NCBI RefSeq assembly: GCF_900142475.1
Contig: NZ_FRAY01000001.1
Location: 434,001-498,000, forward strand
DNA length: 64,000 nt
Reading direction: 5' to 3'
Origin: Fibrobacter sp. UWH4
GTDB lineage: Bacteria > Fibrobacterota > Fibrobacteria > Fibrobacterales > Fibrobacteraceae
The notes below the pieces were generated by a model. That model was not told where the DNA came from, ran no database searches, and saw nothing but the letters and a program-made list of their open reading frames with translations. Below, piece after piece: positions 27,209 through 37,533 of this stretch; the stretch's first letter is position 1, and each line of letters starts with the position of its first letter. The translations under genes were made by a program, and so were the position numbers.

Positions 27209-28621
27209 ATGGTCGATGCAATACTGAATAGGTTCTATAGGCCGTCTCGATTCAAGAAAAACGGCGATGTGAAGGATGTGCTGGTTGTTGCGCTACCGAT
27301 GCTTCTGTCAATGTCGTTCGATACATTGATGACCTTTATCGATCGCTTGTTTCTTTCGAAGCTTGGTCCTGCCGAAATGAATGCGGCCCTCGGCGCGGGG
27401 GCGGTACAGCTGGCCCTCACGATGTTCTTTACGGGGATGATCAGTTACACGACCGCCATGGTGGCGCAACGGCTGGGGGGCAAACGGCGATGGGACTGCG
27501 CCCGAGCGTTTATGCAGGCGCTCTATGTTTCGCTGATGTGCGTGCCGCTCCTGTATTTGACGATTCCCCTAGGACACGTTGTTTTTGGTATGGAACATTT
27601 GCCGGCAGACCAGCTGCAGTATCAGAAAACCTATTTCAACATCTTGATGTTTGGTGGCGTCATCAACTTGGTGCGCAATGTGGCGCCTTGTTTCTTTAGC
27701 GGTATCGGTGAAACGAAAATCGTGATGAAGGCAGCCTTCGTGGGCATGCTCGTGAATGTAGCCTGCAATTTCGTGCTGATTTACGGTATGGGGCCAATTC
27801 CTGCTCTGGGCGTGGCGGGCGCTGCTTACGGGACACTTATCGGGAATTTAGTTTCGACCGTCATCCTGTTCGCTAAATTTTTCGGCAAGAGCTGTCATCG
27901 TCGTTTCCGCACGCGCTACGCATTTGCTTTCAGCTGGCCCTTGACGCAGGAACTTTTGAAAAAGGGAATTCCGTCGGGAGTCGAAATGTTCCTGAACATG
28001 TCGGCGTTCCAGCTGCTAATCCTGATGTTCCATGCGCTCGGTCCTGAGTCGGCGACAGCATCTTCGGTGATGTTCAACTGGGACATGGTGGCCTATGTTC
28101 CCCTGATGGGGCTTGAAGTTGCTTCTACAAGCCTTGTGGGGCGTTATGTGGGCGCGAAGGACGGGGCGGCAGCCTCCCGTTCCACTTATTCGGGTCTCAA
28201 GCTCGGCTGGGGCTATTCCTTGCTGATGGGCATTTTCTTTATATTCCTGCCGGGCATACTTACGGATATTTTCAAGCCCGATGTGACCGAGGCGTCAGCC
28301 GAAGCCATTGCAATCTTCGAATCGGCGCGTCCCATGAGTATCTTTATGTTGCGGATAGCGACCCTCTACATATTCGTAGAAGTCCTGCTGGTCATTTATG
28401 CGGGAGCTCTCCGCGGGGCGGGCGATACGCTATGGGTCATGTTTGCCTGTGCCATTATGAACTGGTGCGTGGCGGGTTCGTTGTACCTGGTAGCCTATGT
28501 GTTCGGTCTGCCTGCGCATCTCGCCTGGATTGCGGTCGTTGCGGTTTACAGCACGGCTCCGGTTCTTTTCTGGCTTCGCTGGAAAAACGGCAAGTGGCGC
28601 CGCCATATCCTGGATGTCTAG
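27209..28621 (+). CDS. MATE-family efflux transporter
   Basis: The 470-aa protein has about 12 membrane helices in two homologous halves. MATE motifs include MLLSMSFDTLMTFIDRLFLSKLG in the first helices, TTAMVAQRLGG, and the second-half counterpart GIPSGVEMFLN with AGALRGAGDT. MATE pumps export cationic drugs or metabolites with H+ or Na+. TATCTTTG (27193-27200) lies 8 nt before the ATG. Its TAG stop and the topB TAG stop share the palindrome CTAG (28618-28621). Confidence 0.93.
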   Translation: MVDAILNRFYRPSRFKKNGDVKDVLVVALPMLLSMSFDTLMTFIDRLFLSKLGPAEMNAALGAGAVQLALTMFFTGMISYTTAMVAQRLGGKRRWDCARAFMQALYVSLMCVPLLYLTIPLGHVVFGMEHLPADQLQYQKTYFNILMFGGVINLVRNVAPCFFSGIGETKIVMKAAFVGMLVNVACNFVLIYGMGPIPALGVAGAAYGTLIGNLVSTVILFAKFFGKSCHRRFRTRYAFAFSWPLTQELLKKGIPSGVEMFLNMSAFQLLILMFHALGPESATASSVMFNWDMVAYVPLMGLEVASTSLVGRYVGAKDGAAASRSTYSGLKLGWGYSLLMGIFFIFLPGILTDIFKPDVTEASAEAIAIFESARPMSIFMLRIATLYIFVEVLLVIYAGALRGAGDTLWVMFACAIMNWCVAGSLYLVAYVFGLPAHLAWIAVVAVYSTAPVLFWLRWKNGKWRRHILDV

Positions 28622-31506
28622 CCGTTAATGACTTCGACGGTTAACTTGTTGAAACCGATTTTGCCACCATCCCTTATTTCAAGAGCTGCGCGGAAGGTGG
28701 TGTCGTTTTTCTTGAACGGCTCCAGTACGGGGGTGCACTTGTTCTTGAGCAACCCTTCGACTTCTTCATCGCTGAATTTGCGCTGGTAGAATATCTGCGG
28801 AATACCGTAGCCGCATTGCGGGTTCATGCAGACGAAGGCGGCGTGCGTTTCGTTGCCTTGCGAAGTCGTTCCGCTGCGGAACCGTAGCTGGTCTCCACAG
28901 ACGGGGCAGGGGAGGTTCCGGTGCAGGAATTCGAAGATGGCGCGGCCCCTGTCGGCGCCTTCGCCCCACTTGAGGCGCGCGGTAAATACGGCGCCTTTCT
29001 TGCTCTTGAAATCCTGGATGAGAGGCGTTGCCCCGTTGGTGAAAAGTTCGCTTATTTCTGCGGCGGTCAACGTGTGTCCTGCGACTGTCTTGAACAGCGT
29101 GAAGTTGCAATCTCCCGCACCGTCATTTGTCGTTGCGGTCGTTCCCTCATTTGTTGTCCCGGTCGCATCCTCGTTGGTCGTCCCGGCCGTCCCCTCGTTT
29201 GTCATCCCGGCCGTTCCCTCATTTGTCATCCCGGCCGTAGTGCCGGGATCCTTAGTCGCAGTACAGAATATCGCGTTCTTGTTTTCTTCGAGAACGGCTC
29301 CGCAGAGCGGGCACCTGTATTCGGTTTTCTGTCCGTGGAACTTGCCGTCGCTTTCGAATTCGAATTGGATGTTGAAATCCTTGTCGACGGTGAGTTTTGC
29401 CGCGAATTCGGTTCCTTTCTTGCTCTTGAATCCGACGAGGGGGCCGACTGCTTTGTTTGTGAGCAGTTCCTTCATCTCGTGGTGGCTGAGCATGCGGCCC
29501 GCTACGGTGTGCCCGATCTTGAAGGTGCAGGCTTCGTTCTTGCAGGTATAACCCCAGGGGGCGATTTCCAGGGGCTGTCCGCACTTAGGGCAGCCAATGG
29601 CGTCGGTCACGGTTTCGCGTTCGAACTGGCAGCCGTATCGTGCGTGTAAATCGGCGAACAGCTGCTTCACGTATTCCACGATGCCGTAGCGGAATTCCAC
29701 CGGCGAAAGTTTGCCTTTTTCGACTTGCGAAAGCTGGTATTCCCATTCGCCCGTCATCTCGGGCGATTTTACCTTTTCGTCCATCAGCTCAATGACTTCG
29801 CGACCGCGGGCGGTGCTCACCAGGTAGTTCTTTTGCGCCTTGATAAATCCGCGTTTCTTGAGTGTCTCGATGATGCCCGCCTGTGTTGCCGGCGTTCCGA
29901 GCCCGCGGTCCTTCATGGCTTCGGCGAGTTCTTCGTTCTCAATCTGCTTTCCCGCGGTCTTCATCGCGGCAAGGAGCGTGGCTTCGGTGTAGTACTTGGG
30001 CTTGCTCTTCTTTTTCTTTTGCAGTTCGATGCTGTCGAACGGGGTGTGGTCGCCGACATTCCATTCGGGGAAACTTTCGACCTGGTTCGTGATTTCGTCG
30101 CTGTCGCCCTTGCCTTCGGCAGCGGCGTCCTTATTGTCGGTCGGTGAGCCTGTCGAACCGTTCTTTTTCTTGCCTTTCGTCTCTTCTTTCGTCAGCGCGC
30201 GGAAACCCAAGTCTTCGTTGCGCTTGAGCTTTAATCTGAATAAATCTTTCGTCTCTCGTCTTTCGTCTCTTGTCTGTAAAATCACCTCCATTTCGTTCCA
30301 GACATACGGTTTCAGCCAAGCCTGTACAAAGCGTTCCTTCGCGAGTTCGTAGATTTTCTGTTCCATTTCAGGGAGTCCGTTTGGAACTTCTCCTGTTGGG
30401 ATAATCGCGTAGTGGTCCGTGACTTTGCTCGAATTGATAAAGACGAAATTTTCTTCGGCGCTCCGCATCACGCCTTTCTGCTCGGGGCTCGCAAGCCTTT
30501 GTGCAAGTGCGTAGGCTTCCTGTTTCATATTGTCGGGCAGGTACTGCGAGTCAGTACGCGGGTAGGTCAAAAGTTTTTTTTCGTATAAATTCTGTGCGCA
30601 GTCAAGCACCTGCTGGGCGCTGTATTTGAACCGTTTGTTGCCTTCTTTCTGCAACTCCGTGAGGTCGAAAGGCTTCTGTGGAAACTGCTTCTTTTGCTGC
30701 GTATCGATTTTTGCAATCGCAATATCGGCAGGAGGACTGCACCGTGTCACCACGGCGTTCGCACCGGCCTCTTTCTCGAAAACAGCAACTTTATCTTCTG
30801 CGAGGTACTGTGCCTGGAATCCTTTCCAGGTTCCGACGACACTATAGTAATACAGTTCCTTGAACTGTTCCACGATGGCGTCGCGTTCCACGACCAGGTT
30901 CAGGGTCGGCGTCTGCACGCGTCCCACCGAAATCATTTTCCCGCGACCGGCCGTCAAGGTGTAGGCTCGCGTGGCGTTCAGCCCGACCATCCAGTCGGCT
31001 CGTTGTCTCAGACGGGCTGCGTAGCTCAGGTTCACGCGCTGCGTGGCATCTTCCAGATTTTTCCAGGCCTTGTCGAGGTCCTTTGCCACGTAGCTGTTGA
31101 CCCAGAGTCGCTTGATGGTCTTCTGCTTGAAGGTGGGGGTGTAGTCGAGGATCAGGTCGAAAATCAGGTTTCCTTCGCGTCCGGCATCCGCGCCGTTCAC
31201 GAGAACGTCCGCCTGCTCCATCATCTGTCGCACCACGTTGAGTTGTTTCTTGGTGCTTTCGATTTCCATTAGTCGGAATTTTTCGGGGAGCAGGGGCAGG
31301 TTCGAAAGTCGCCATCCTCCTTCAAAGCCGGGGTAGGCGTCCAGCGGGGCAAGTGTAATCAGGTGGCCCACGCACCAGGTAATGCAATGGTTCTTACCAA
31401 TCAGGCAACCGTCGCCCTGGGTGAATTTTTCACCTTCCAGGCGTTCGAGCATGGGGCGATAGTGCTGGTTTGCGACGGAGGGCTTTTCGGCGACAAGCAG
31501 AATCAC
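28618..31506 (-). CDS. topB: DNA topoisomerase III with repeat-derived insertions
   Basis: This type IA topoisomerase relaxes and decatenates DNA. The 962-aa protein has the Toprim start MILLVAEKPSVANQHY and ADAGREGNLIF, the core SVGRVQTPTLNLV and the active-site region KLLTYPRTDSQYLPD. Three C-terminal zinc-ribbon modules follow (CPKCG, CPLCG, CPVCG). The start is GTG (31506-31504), overlapping the upstream gene as GTGA. Three segments look like absorbed intergenic DNA: a heptad-encoded TRDERRETK, NGSTGSPTD, and 8-residue repeats (GTAGMTNE) between the third and fourth Cys of the second zinc ribbon. Confidence 0.95.
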   Translation of the reverse strand: MILLVAEKPSVANQHYRPMLERLEGEKFTQGDGCLIGKNHCITWCVGHLITLAPLDAYPGFEGGWRLSNLPLLPEKFRLMEIESTKKQLNVVRQMMEQADVLVNGADAGREGNLIFDLILDYTPTFKQKTIKRLWVNSYVAKDLDKAWKNLEDATQRVNLSYAARLRQRADWMVGLNATRAYTLTAGRGKMISVGRVQTPTLNLVVERDAIVEQFKELYYYSVVGTWKGFQAQYLAEDKVAVFEKEAGANAVVTRCSPPADIAIAKIDTQQKKQFPQKPFDLTELQKEGNKRFKYSAQQVLDCAQNLYEKKLLTYPRTDSQYLPDNMKQEAYALAQRLASPEQKGVMRSAEENFVFINSSKVTDHYAIIPTGEVPNGLPEMEQKIYELAKERFVQAWLKPYVWNEMEVILQTRDERRETKDLFRLKLKRNEDLGFRALTKEETKGKKKNGSTGSPTDNKDAAAEGKGDSDEITNQVESFPEWNVGDHTPFDSIELQKKKKSKPKYYTEATLLAAMKTAGKQIENEELAEAMKDRGLGTPATQAGIIETLKKRGFIKAQKNYLVSTARGREVIELMDEKVKSPEMTGEWEYQLSQVEKGKLSPVEFRYGIVEYVKQLFADLHARYGCQFERETVTDAIGCPKCGQPLEIAPWGYTCKNEACTFKIGHTVAGRMLSHHEMKELLTNKAVGPLVGFKSKKGTEFAAKLTVDKDFNIQFEFESDGKFHGQKTEYRCPLCGAVLEENKNAIFCTATKDPGTTAGMTNEGTAGMTNEGTAGTTNEDATGTTNEGTTATTNDGAGDCNFTLFKTVAGHTLTAAEISELFTNGATPLIQDFKSKKGAVFTARLKWGEGADRGRAIFEFLHRNLPCPVCGDQLRFRSGTTSQGNETHAAFVCMNPQCGYGIPQIFYQRKFSDEEVEGLLKNKCTPVLEPFKKNDTTFRAALEIRDGGKIGFNKLTVEVING
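29123..29250. repeat. 24-bp tandem repeats inside topB
   Basis: Units start at 29123, 29147, 29171, 29195 and 29219, each a variant of TCATTTGTCATCCCGGCCGT plus 4 nt. The last unit runs into CCGGCCGTAGTGCCGGGATCC, a REP-like hairpin. In frame they encode repeats of GTAGMTNE. Confidence 0.85.
30137..30195. repeat. Intergenic-type repeat plus heptad words inside topB
   Basis: GGTCGGTGAGCCTGTCGAAC (about 30139-30158) is a common intergenic repeat type in bacterial genomes; here it encodes GSTGSPTD. The heptad words CTTTCGT and CTCTTCT follow at 30174-30187. Confidence 0.6.
30246..30280. repeat. Heptad tract inside topB, unit CTTTCGT
   Basis: 7-mers CTTTCGT, CTCTCGT, CTTTCGT, CTCTTGT, CTGTAAA run in frame through topB, encoding TRDERRETK on the minus strand. 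It is the only heptad tract of this window inside a gene. Confidence 0.85.
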
Positions 31507-32156
31507 GGGGCGTCATCCTGTTTGGGGGCCGAAGAGTCCCCGAGGTCGATTTGTAACAGATTCCCTTCCCAGGCGGCCTTGGCGTTTCGCAACTTGGCGA
31601 GTGAGTCGTCGTCGGCTCCGCTGGTGTCGCGGAGTTCCATCAGGTCCCGGTAGCCTTGGGCGAGTTCGTGTGCCTTGGGGTAGTCCGTCTCGAGTTCGTC
31701 AAGCTCCTTAAGGATTGCCTCGTCCGAATAGAGTCTCGCGATTCCTTCCAGGGTCCTCAGGATAAAATCTTCATGGCGTCCTTCTTGACGGGCCGATTGA
31801 GCTTCTTCGAATTCCAATGGACGGATACGATCCATCCAGGCTGCTTCGGCGCCAAAAAGTTCGTTGTCCTCGGCCAGGGCGTCCTTTTTTCTAGTAAGTT
31901 CCAGTTGCTTTTGCATAAAGGGGCGGTAGGACTCGGTATCTAGGTCCGTCCCCATTTTGGTGCAAAAATTTTTCAGATTCTGTAAGTTCCCGTTGGTCGG
32001 GTTGTTCAGAAGGCATTCCTTGAGCACGGCGAGCTGGTCTTTGGGGGCTAGTCGCTTGAATCCTTCGCCCTTCATGTTGGCGTCCTTGATTTTTAACCAA
32101 AAAATGCGTAAAAGGATGGCGACGATTGCGATTGTAAATAGGGTAGAAATTGACAT
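31503..32156 (-). CDS. Membrane-anchored protein of unknown function
   Basis: The 217-aa protein has one N-terminal membrane helix (about residues 4-20) followed by a long helical, charged region (KDQLAVLKECLLNNPTNGNL and on). This resembles a tetratricopeptide-like or coiled-coil domain, but no clear family is recognised. Its stop overlaps the GTG start of topB by 4 bp, so the two are probably co-translated. A functional link to topoisomerase III is unproven. Confidence 0.75.
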   Translation of the reverse strand: MSISTLFTIAIVAILLRIFWLKIKDANMKGEGFKRLAPKDQLAVLKECLLNNPTNGNLQNLKNFCTKMGTDLDTESYRPFMQKQLELTRKKDALAEDNELFGAEAAWMDRIRPLEFEEAQSARQEGRHEDFILRTLEGIARLYSDEAILKELDELETDYPKAHELAQGYRDLMELRDTSGADDDSLAKLRNAKAAWEGNLLQIDLGDSSAPKQDDAP

Positions 32157-32371
32157 CTTGTCCTACTATTTAGAATATTTGGGGCGAAAAAAACAAAAAT
32201 TGAGCCAAAAACGCCCGGTGTCTGTTCAAAATGGCGTAAAAGCAGTCTCCATAATTCGCCAAAGGGCCTGTTTTTCCTTTTTTTTTCATAAATGGCGTTT
32301 TAAATCGGGTAGAAAAAGGTGTATATTTAGGGGTGAATGTTTTTAACCCATCTTTAAGGTGTGGAGATATT

Positions 32372-35074
32372 ATGAAGCTGTTTGGTAAAAAAGGTAAGAA
32401 TGTTCTCGGTGCTGTAATCGGTTGTGCATCGATGCTCTATGCTGTAGACGACATTCGTCAGTTGGATATCGTGGTCCGCGATTTCCAGCCGAATCACCCG
32501 GACTTTGAAAACTTCTCGGAAGAAGCTGTCGCCCATGACAACCAGATATTCAACTATTCCGCTAACGGTGCGTTGATGAATGTCTACGGCTACGATGCCA
32601 CGTGGCTCGGCAAAAGGGCTTGCCATACGACTTGTGGTAACATGGCCTCCAAAACGGGAGCCCTGATTGCCCGTGACGGCCATCCCAAGACGGTGAACCC
32701 GGTGTTGCCGCCCTATTTGCAGACTGCCTCCATGGATGAAACCTTGGAATACGGTGAATGTGAAACATCGACGGTTCCTGGAATCACGCAGCGCGGTTAT
32801 AGAAACGCATTGAATACGGTGAGCGGCTTTGTCTGCCAGGGCAACAAGACTTATTGGGCGAATCCGGTGTACTACACCCCGGGGATGGTCGCTACCTACA
32901 TGCAATTCGACGCTCCCAACCCAGAAACGGGTGAACGAGACATGTATGACGGTGCCCATATCGTAAAGCTGAATGAACTTTGTGACAACCAGTTCTTCGA
33001 CCAGTGGTACAACGATGTGGATGGCTGGAACCTGAGAACGAACATGACCATGGATATTCCGAAGGATCCGGCCGGTTCGAACTATTATATCTATGACTAC
33101 AACTACAATAACGGTGGTTACTCGCCTCTCGATTCTATTGATCCGGTAAGTAAAAAGTGGATTCAGCCCAAGGTCTGTAATCCGGATATCCAGGAAAACA
33201 AGAAGTGTGAACAGTACGGTCCGCAGAGTCTTTCCATTTTCTGTCCGCCGTACGATTACCAGTACAACAAGACCCAGACCGACTTCCAGGGAGCCAACAC
33301 TTACGCCCTTTGCACGTCCTGGTTGCAGAATGGCGGTCCCCGAGCCGTTACGGGTCCTATGGCAAACGTTGTCTATGGCGACGGTGTTCGCCCCACCACG
33401 AATATCACTCCTTACGGCAGTGCCGCGTGGAATGCCACCCAAGCGCATGGCGATCTTGGCTGGAAGCACCTGCGTAATTATGCCTTTACGATGATGGGTT
33501 ATGCTAAGTTCAAGTATCGTGCCGCAAACCAGGTTCCGACTCCCGAAGTCTTTGAATTCGCGGGTGACGACGATATGTGGATCTATGTGGACGGTGTGCT
33601 CGCGGTGGATTTGGGCGGTACCCACTTGTCTGCTCCGGGTAGCGTGAACATCCAAACGCTTGCCTTGAATAACCATGGTTGCCATGCGGGTGAACCGCTT
33701 TCAGGCGATTCCAACTGCGAAGGCGCCTCTGACGCAACCGGTTGGGCCGACAATACTTGGCATCACCTGCACTTCTTCTATGCGGACCGCCAGACCGATG
33801 GTTCCAACATCTATATTAGAACGTCCCTTTCTGAACTTGCTCCGTCCCGCTACGGTCAGCCGGCCGTCGGTAGCGTGGTGGTCACTGTGGATGAAAACGG
33901 TAACCAGAACGTGAGCATGCTCTTGAACACGACTCTGGATGACAATACGCTTGCCATGATGCAGACCTCTGGACAGCCGGCGATCCTTGTTATGCGCGAA
34001 GTGGAAAATGCCGACGGAACGAAGTCCAAGGTCGTTTATGGCTTCTATATTAGCTCGGTGCAGCAAGGCCAGAACAAAGGCTCCTCTGGAGTGCAGTACG
34101 ACTTCTCGGGTGTCCTGATGGACCTGCAGGGTAATATCGTTGAAACGGGTATCGTGGGTAACGACAAGATTGCGTTCAACTACCCGAAAACCGAAGGCCT
34201 TGTTTCTGATGAAGATGCCGCCGCCCTGTATTCTGAAGTCTGGACCCAGTTGATGGGCTGGGCCGAAAAGATGAGCTTCTCGGTTATGTCTTCGTCTGGC
34301 AAGGGCGTGACCGGTCCTCCCAACTCTTACGAAGACTGGGCAAACACCAAGCTCGTGGCAAACACCAAGGTGGCTTCGTTTACGCTTGACTCCCTCATTG
34401 AACGTCCTGACTTTACGGGTCAGTCCAATATCCTTACTCAGGTTGCCGACAATAATTCCGGTGAACTGCCGCTGAACTACACGGCCGACCTGTTGATCGC
34501 TTCTATTCCTGCCGGTAAGGGCCGCAACGGAAACCCGCTTGACTTGACCCCCGCAGAAAAGAAGGTTTACTCTGCTGCTGCACCGGAAGCGGGCTCTACC
34601 GGTAACCAGACGACAGCTTTTGTTGGTGGTAATGCCTCTGGCGCCTCTGGAATGTGCTACGGTAACGGTGATGGCACCAATGAAAGCTGCACCAGTATTG
34701 CTTATCCGGTTTCCGGTCCGTTCCGCCTGAATGTTCGCGTCTTTGACCATCTGGGTCATTTCGTAAGCCAGTACCAGCAGATCGTGACCGAAGAAATGCT
34801 GCACAAGGCGTTGGGTACTGAATCGCACCCGAGCGGATGCACCAAGCCGCTCTATGGTGAAACGGGTGCTGCCTGGATTACCGTCAAGATGTATCCGGTC
34901 TCGCAGAATGGCCGTCTCCTTGCAACGGGTCCCTACATTTACCAGGTGACTTTCGTGCAGGAACAGACGACGCATTGCCTTGTGGTGGGTGCTACCCCGC
35001 AGGACAACACCGTGTTCTATAGCCGTTCGAGCGACACCTACCGCTTTGGTTATAAGCGCAGCAAGCACAAGTAA
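32372..35074 (+). CDS. Fibro-slime domain surface protein
   Basis: The 900-aa secreted protein (signal MKLFGKKGKNVLGAVIGCASMLYA) carries the fibro-slime domain found in Fibrobacter and slime moulds. DDIRQLDIVVRDFQPNHPDF opens the mature part. The PA14-like core has FEFAGDDDMWIYVDGVLAVD (about 391-410) and HHLHFFYADRQTDGSNIYIR. Such proteins are linked to cellulose binding in Fibrobacter. The C-terminal 150 residues (LATGPYIYQVTF) resemble the adhesins at 50-64 kb and end in FGYKRSKHK, a tail shared with them. GGAG precedes the ATG at 32372; TATATTTA lies at 32322-32329. Confidence 0.9.
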   Translation: MKLFGKKGKNVLGAVIGCASMLYAVDDIRQLDIVVRDFQPNHPDFENFSEEAVAHDNQIFNYSANGALMNVYGYDATWLGKRACHTTCGNMASKTGALIARDGHPKTVNPVLPPYLQTASMDETLEYGECETSTVPGITQRGYRNALNTVSGFVCQGNKTYWANPVYYTPGMVATYMQFDAPNPETGERDMYDGAHIVKLNELCDNQFFDQWYNDVDGWNLRTNMTMDIPKDPAGSNYYIYDYNYNNGGYSPLDSIDPVSKKWIQPKVCNPDIQENKKCEQYGPQSLSIFCPPYDYQYNKTQTDFQGANTYALCTSWLQNGGPRAVTGPMANVVYGDGVRPTTNITPYGSAAWNATQAHGDLGWKHLRNYAFTMMGYAKFKYRAANQVPTPEVFEFAGDDDMWIYVDGVLAVDLGGTHLSAPGSVNIQTLALNNHGCHAGEPLSGDSNCEGASDATGWADNTWHHLHFFYADRQTDGSNIYIRTSLSELAPSRYGQPAVGSVVVTVDENGNQNVSMLLNTTLDDNTLAMMQTSGQPAILVMREVENADGTKSKVVYGFYISSVQQGQNKGSSGVQYDFSGVLMDLQGNIVETGIVGNDKIAFNYPKTEGLVSDEDAAALYSEVWTQLMGWAEKMSFSVMSSSGKGVTGPPNSYEDWANTKLVANTKVASFTLDSLIERPDFTGQSNILTQVADNNSGELPLNYTADLLIASIPAGKGRNGNPLDLTPAEKKVYSAAAPEAGSTGNQTTAFVGGNASGASGMCYGNGDGTNESCTSIAYPVSGPFRLNVRVFDHLGHFVSQYQQIVTEEMLHKALGTESHPSGCTKPLYGETGAAWITVKMYPVSQNGRLLATGPYIYQVTFVQEQTTHCLVVGATPQDNTVFYSRSSDTYRFGYKRSKHK

Positions 35075-35395
35075 TTTCTGGCAAATTTAAATCTGAAATC
35101 CCCGGCATGGCCGGGGATTTTTGCACTTATGTCCGTTCCTCATCCAGTAGCCGTACGCCTGTATGTCCAGCAACAGTAACCCCGTTCGTCATGCAACAGT
35201 AATCCCATACGTCATCCTGCCCCAGTATGGGGCGGGATCCAGTGGCAGCATTCCTGCTTAAGGAATGAAAGATCTTCCCTTTACTTTTGTATACAGAAAA
35301 GGGCGGATTTGTTTTGCTTTTTGGGGTGCGAAAGTCTATTTTTTTATTTGGAAATACGGCGGATTGTTTCGTCGTTAAAATAAAAAGGATGGATT
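35075..35395. other. Intergenic region with CGTCAT repeats
   Basis: After the terminator, about 35130-35260 holds related pieces containing CAACAGTAA and CGTCAT. One REP-like hairpin (TGCCCC-AGTA-TGGGGCGGGAT) lies near 35218-35240. No gene is supported. Confidence 0.55.
35096..35122 (+). terminator. Rho-independent terminator after the fibro-slime gene
   Basis: AAATCCCCGGC pairs with GCCGGGGATTT around ATG, continuing into T2. Confidence 0.88.
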
Positions 35396-36130
35396 ATGAT
35401 CGACGTGAAGGGCAAATGGACCTTGATTACCGGCGGCTGCCGTGGAGTTGGCCGTCTCACCGCTATCGAAATGGCGAAACTCGGTGCGAACATCATTTTG
35501 CAGGGGCGCGACAAGGCTCATGCCGAACCGGTGATTGCCGAACTCAAGAAGTATGGTGTTGAAGTCCGCGCCGTAGGCTGTAACCTTGAAAACGAATCCG
35601 AAATTGATGCGGCTCTTGCCGAAATTGATAGCTGGGGAGTGCAGGTGGACCTCGTGTTCAACAATGCCGGGCTCATGAGCCATTACTTTACCGACTACCT
35701 GACCAATACCATGGACGATTTCCACCACGCCATGGCGGTGAATTTCTTTGCTCCTATCAAGATCGCCTATCACTTTTTGCCGGGCATGATCAAGCGCGGT
35801 TTTGGCCGTATGCAGCTCACTACGAGTGGTATTGCGAATGAACCCGAACTGATGGGGTATGCGTGCGCCAAGGCCGCTCTCACCAAGTTCGTGAAGGATT
35901 TCGCCTGCAAGCTGAATGGTACCGACGTGATGATGAACGTGATGGATCCGGGTTGGCTCCGCACGGATCTCGGCGGCCCGAACGCACCTAACGCTCCCGA
36001 ATCCGTGATTCCGGGCTCCATGGTCTCTGTGCTTCTTGACGACAAGAAGAGCGGCCGTTGGTTCAGCGCACAGGAATTTACCGGTATGTCCCTTGCCGAC
36101 GCAGTTGAAAAGGGCAAGTCTGTAGAATAA
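35396..36130 (+). CDS. SDR-family oxidoreductase
   Basis: The 244-aa short-chain dehydrogenase has ITGGCRGVGR (about residues 11-20), FNNAG (about 88) and YACAKAAL (about 156; catalytic Tyr and Lys). A Ser-rich TTSG lies before it and DPGWLRT after it. The substrate is unknown. Compared with the SDR at 3351 it has a different cofactor-loop and C-terminus, so they are not recent duplicates. AAGGATG lies upstream. A shared bidirectional terminator separates it from tgt. Confidence 0.88.
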   Translation: MIDVKGKWTLITGGCRGVGRLTAIEMAKLGANIILQGRDKAHAEPVIAELKKYGVEVRAVGCNLENESEIDAALAEIDSWGVQVDLVFNNAGLMSHYFTDYLTNTMDDFHHAMAVNFFAPIKIAYHFLPGMIKRGFGRMQLTTSGIANEPELMGYACAKAALTKFVKDFACKLNGTDVMMNVMDPGWLRTDLGGPNAPNAPESVIPGSMVSVLLDDKKSGRWFSAQEFTGMSLADAVEKGKSVE

Positions 36131-36152
36131 TTGAAAAATCGAGGTGTTTGAT

Positions 36153-36184
36153 AAAAGGTCCGGCAAAGAATGCTGGACCTTTTT
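36153..36184. terminator. Bidirectional terminator between SDR and tgt
   Basis: AAAAGGTCCGGC (36153-36164) pairs with GCTGGACCTTTT (36172-36183, one G-T pair) around AAAGAAT. It is flanked by A4 and T4, serving both convergent genes. Confidence 0.85.
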
Positions 36185-36196
36185 AAGTGCTCGGGA

Positions 36197-37429
<1,233 letters not shown>

Positions 37430-37533
37430 TTATCCATAGCAATATTGAAATTTAACTGGTTCTTACGCAAAAAAGGGGGTAGTTTTAACTTTGGATGGGT
37501 CTACATGTTGTAGATTCCTGCATGGAGTGATAT

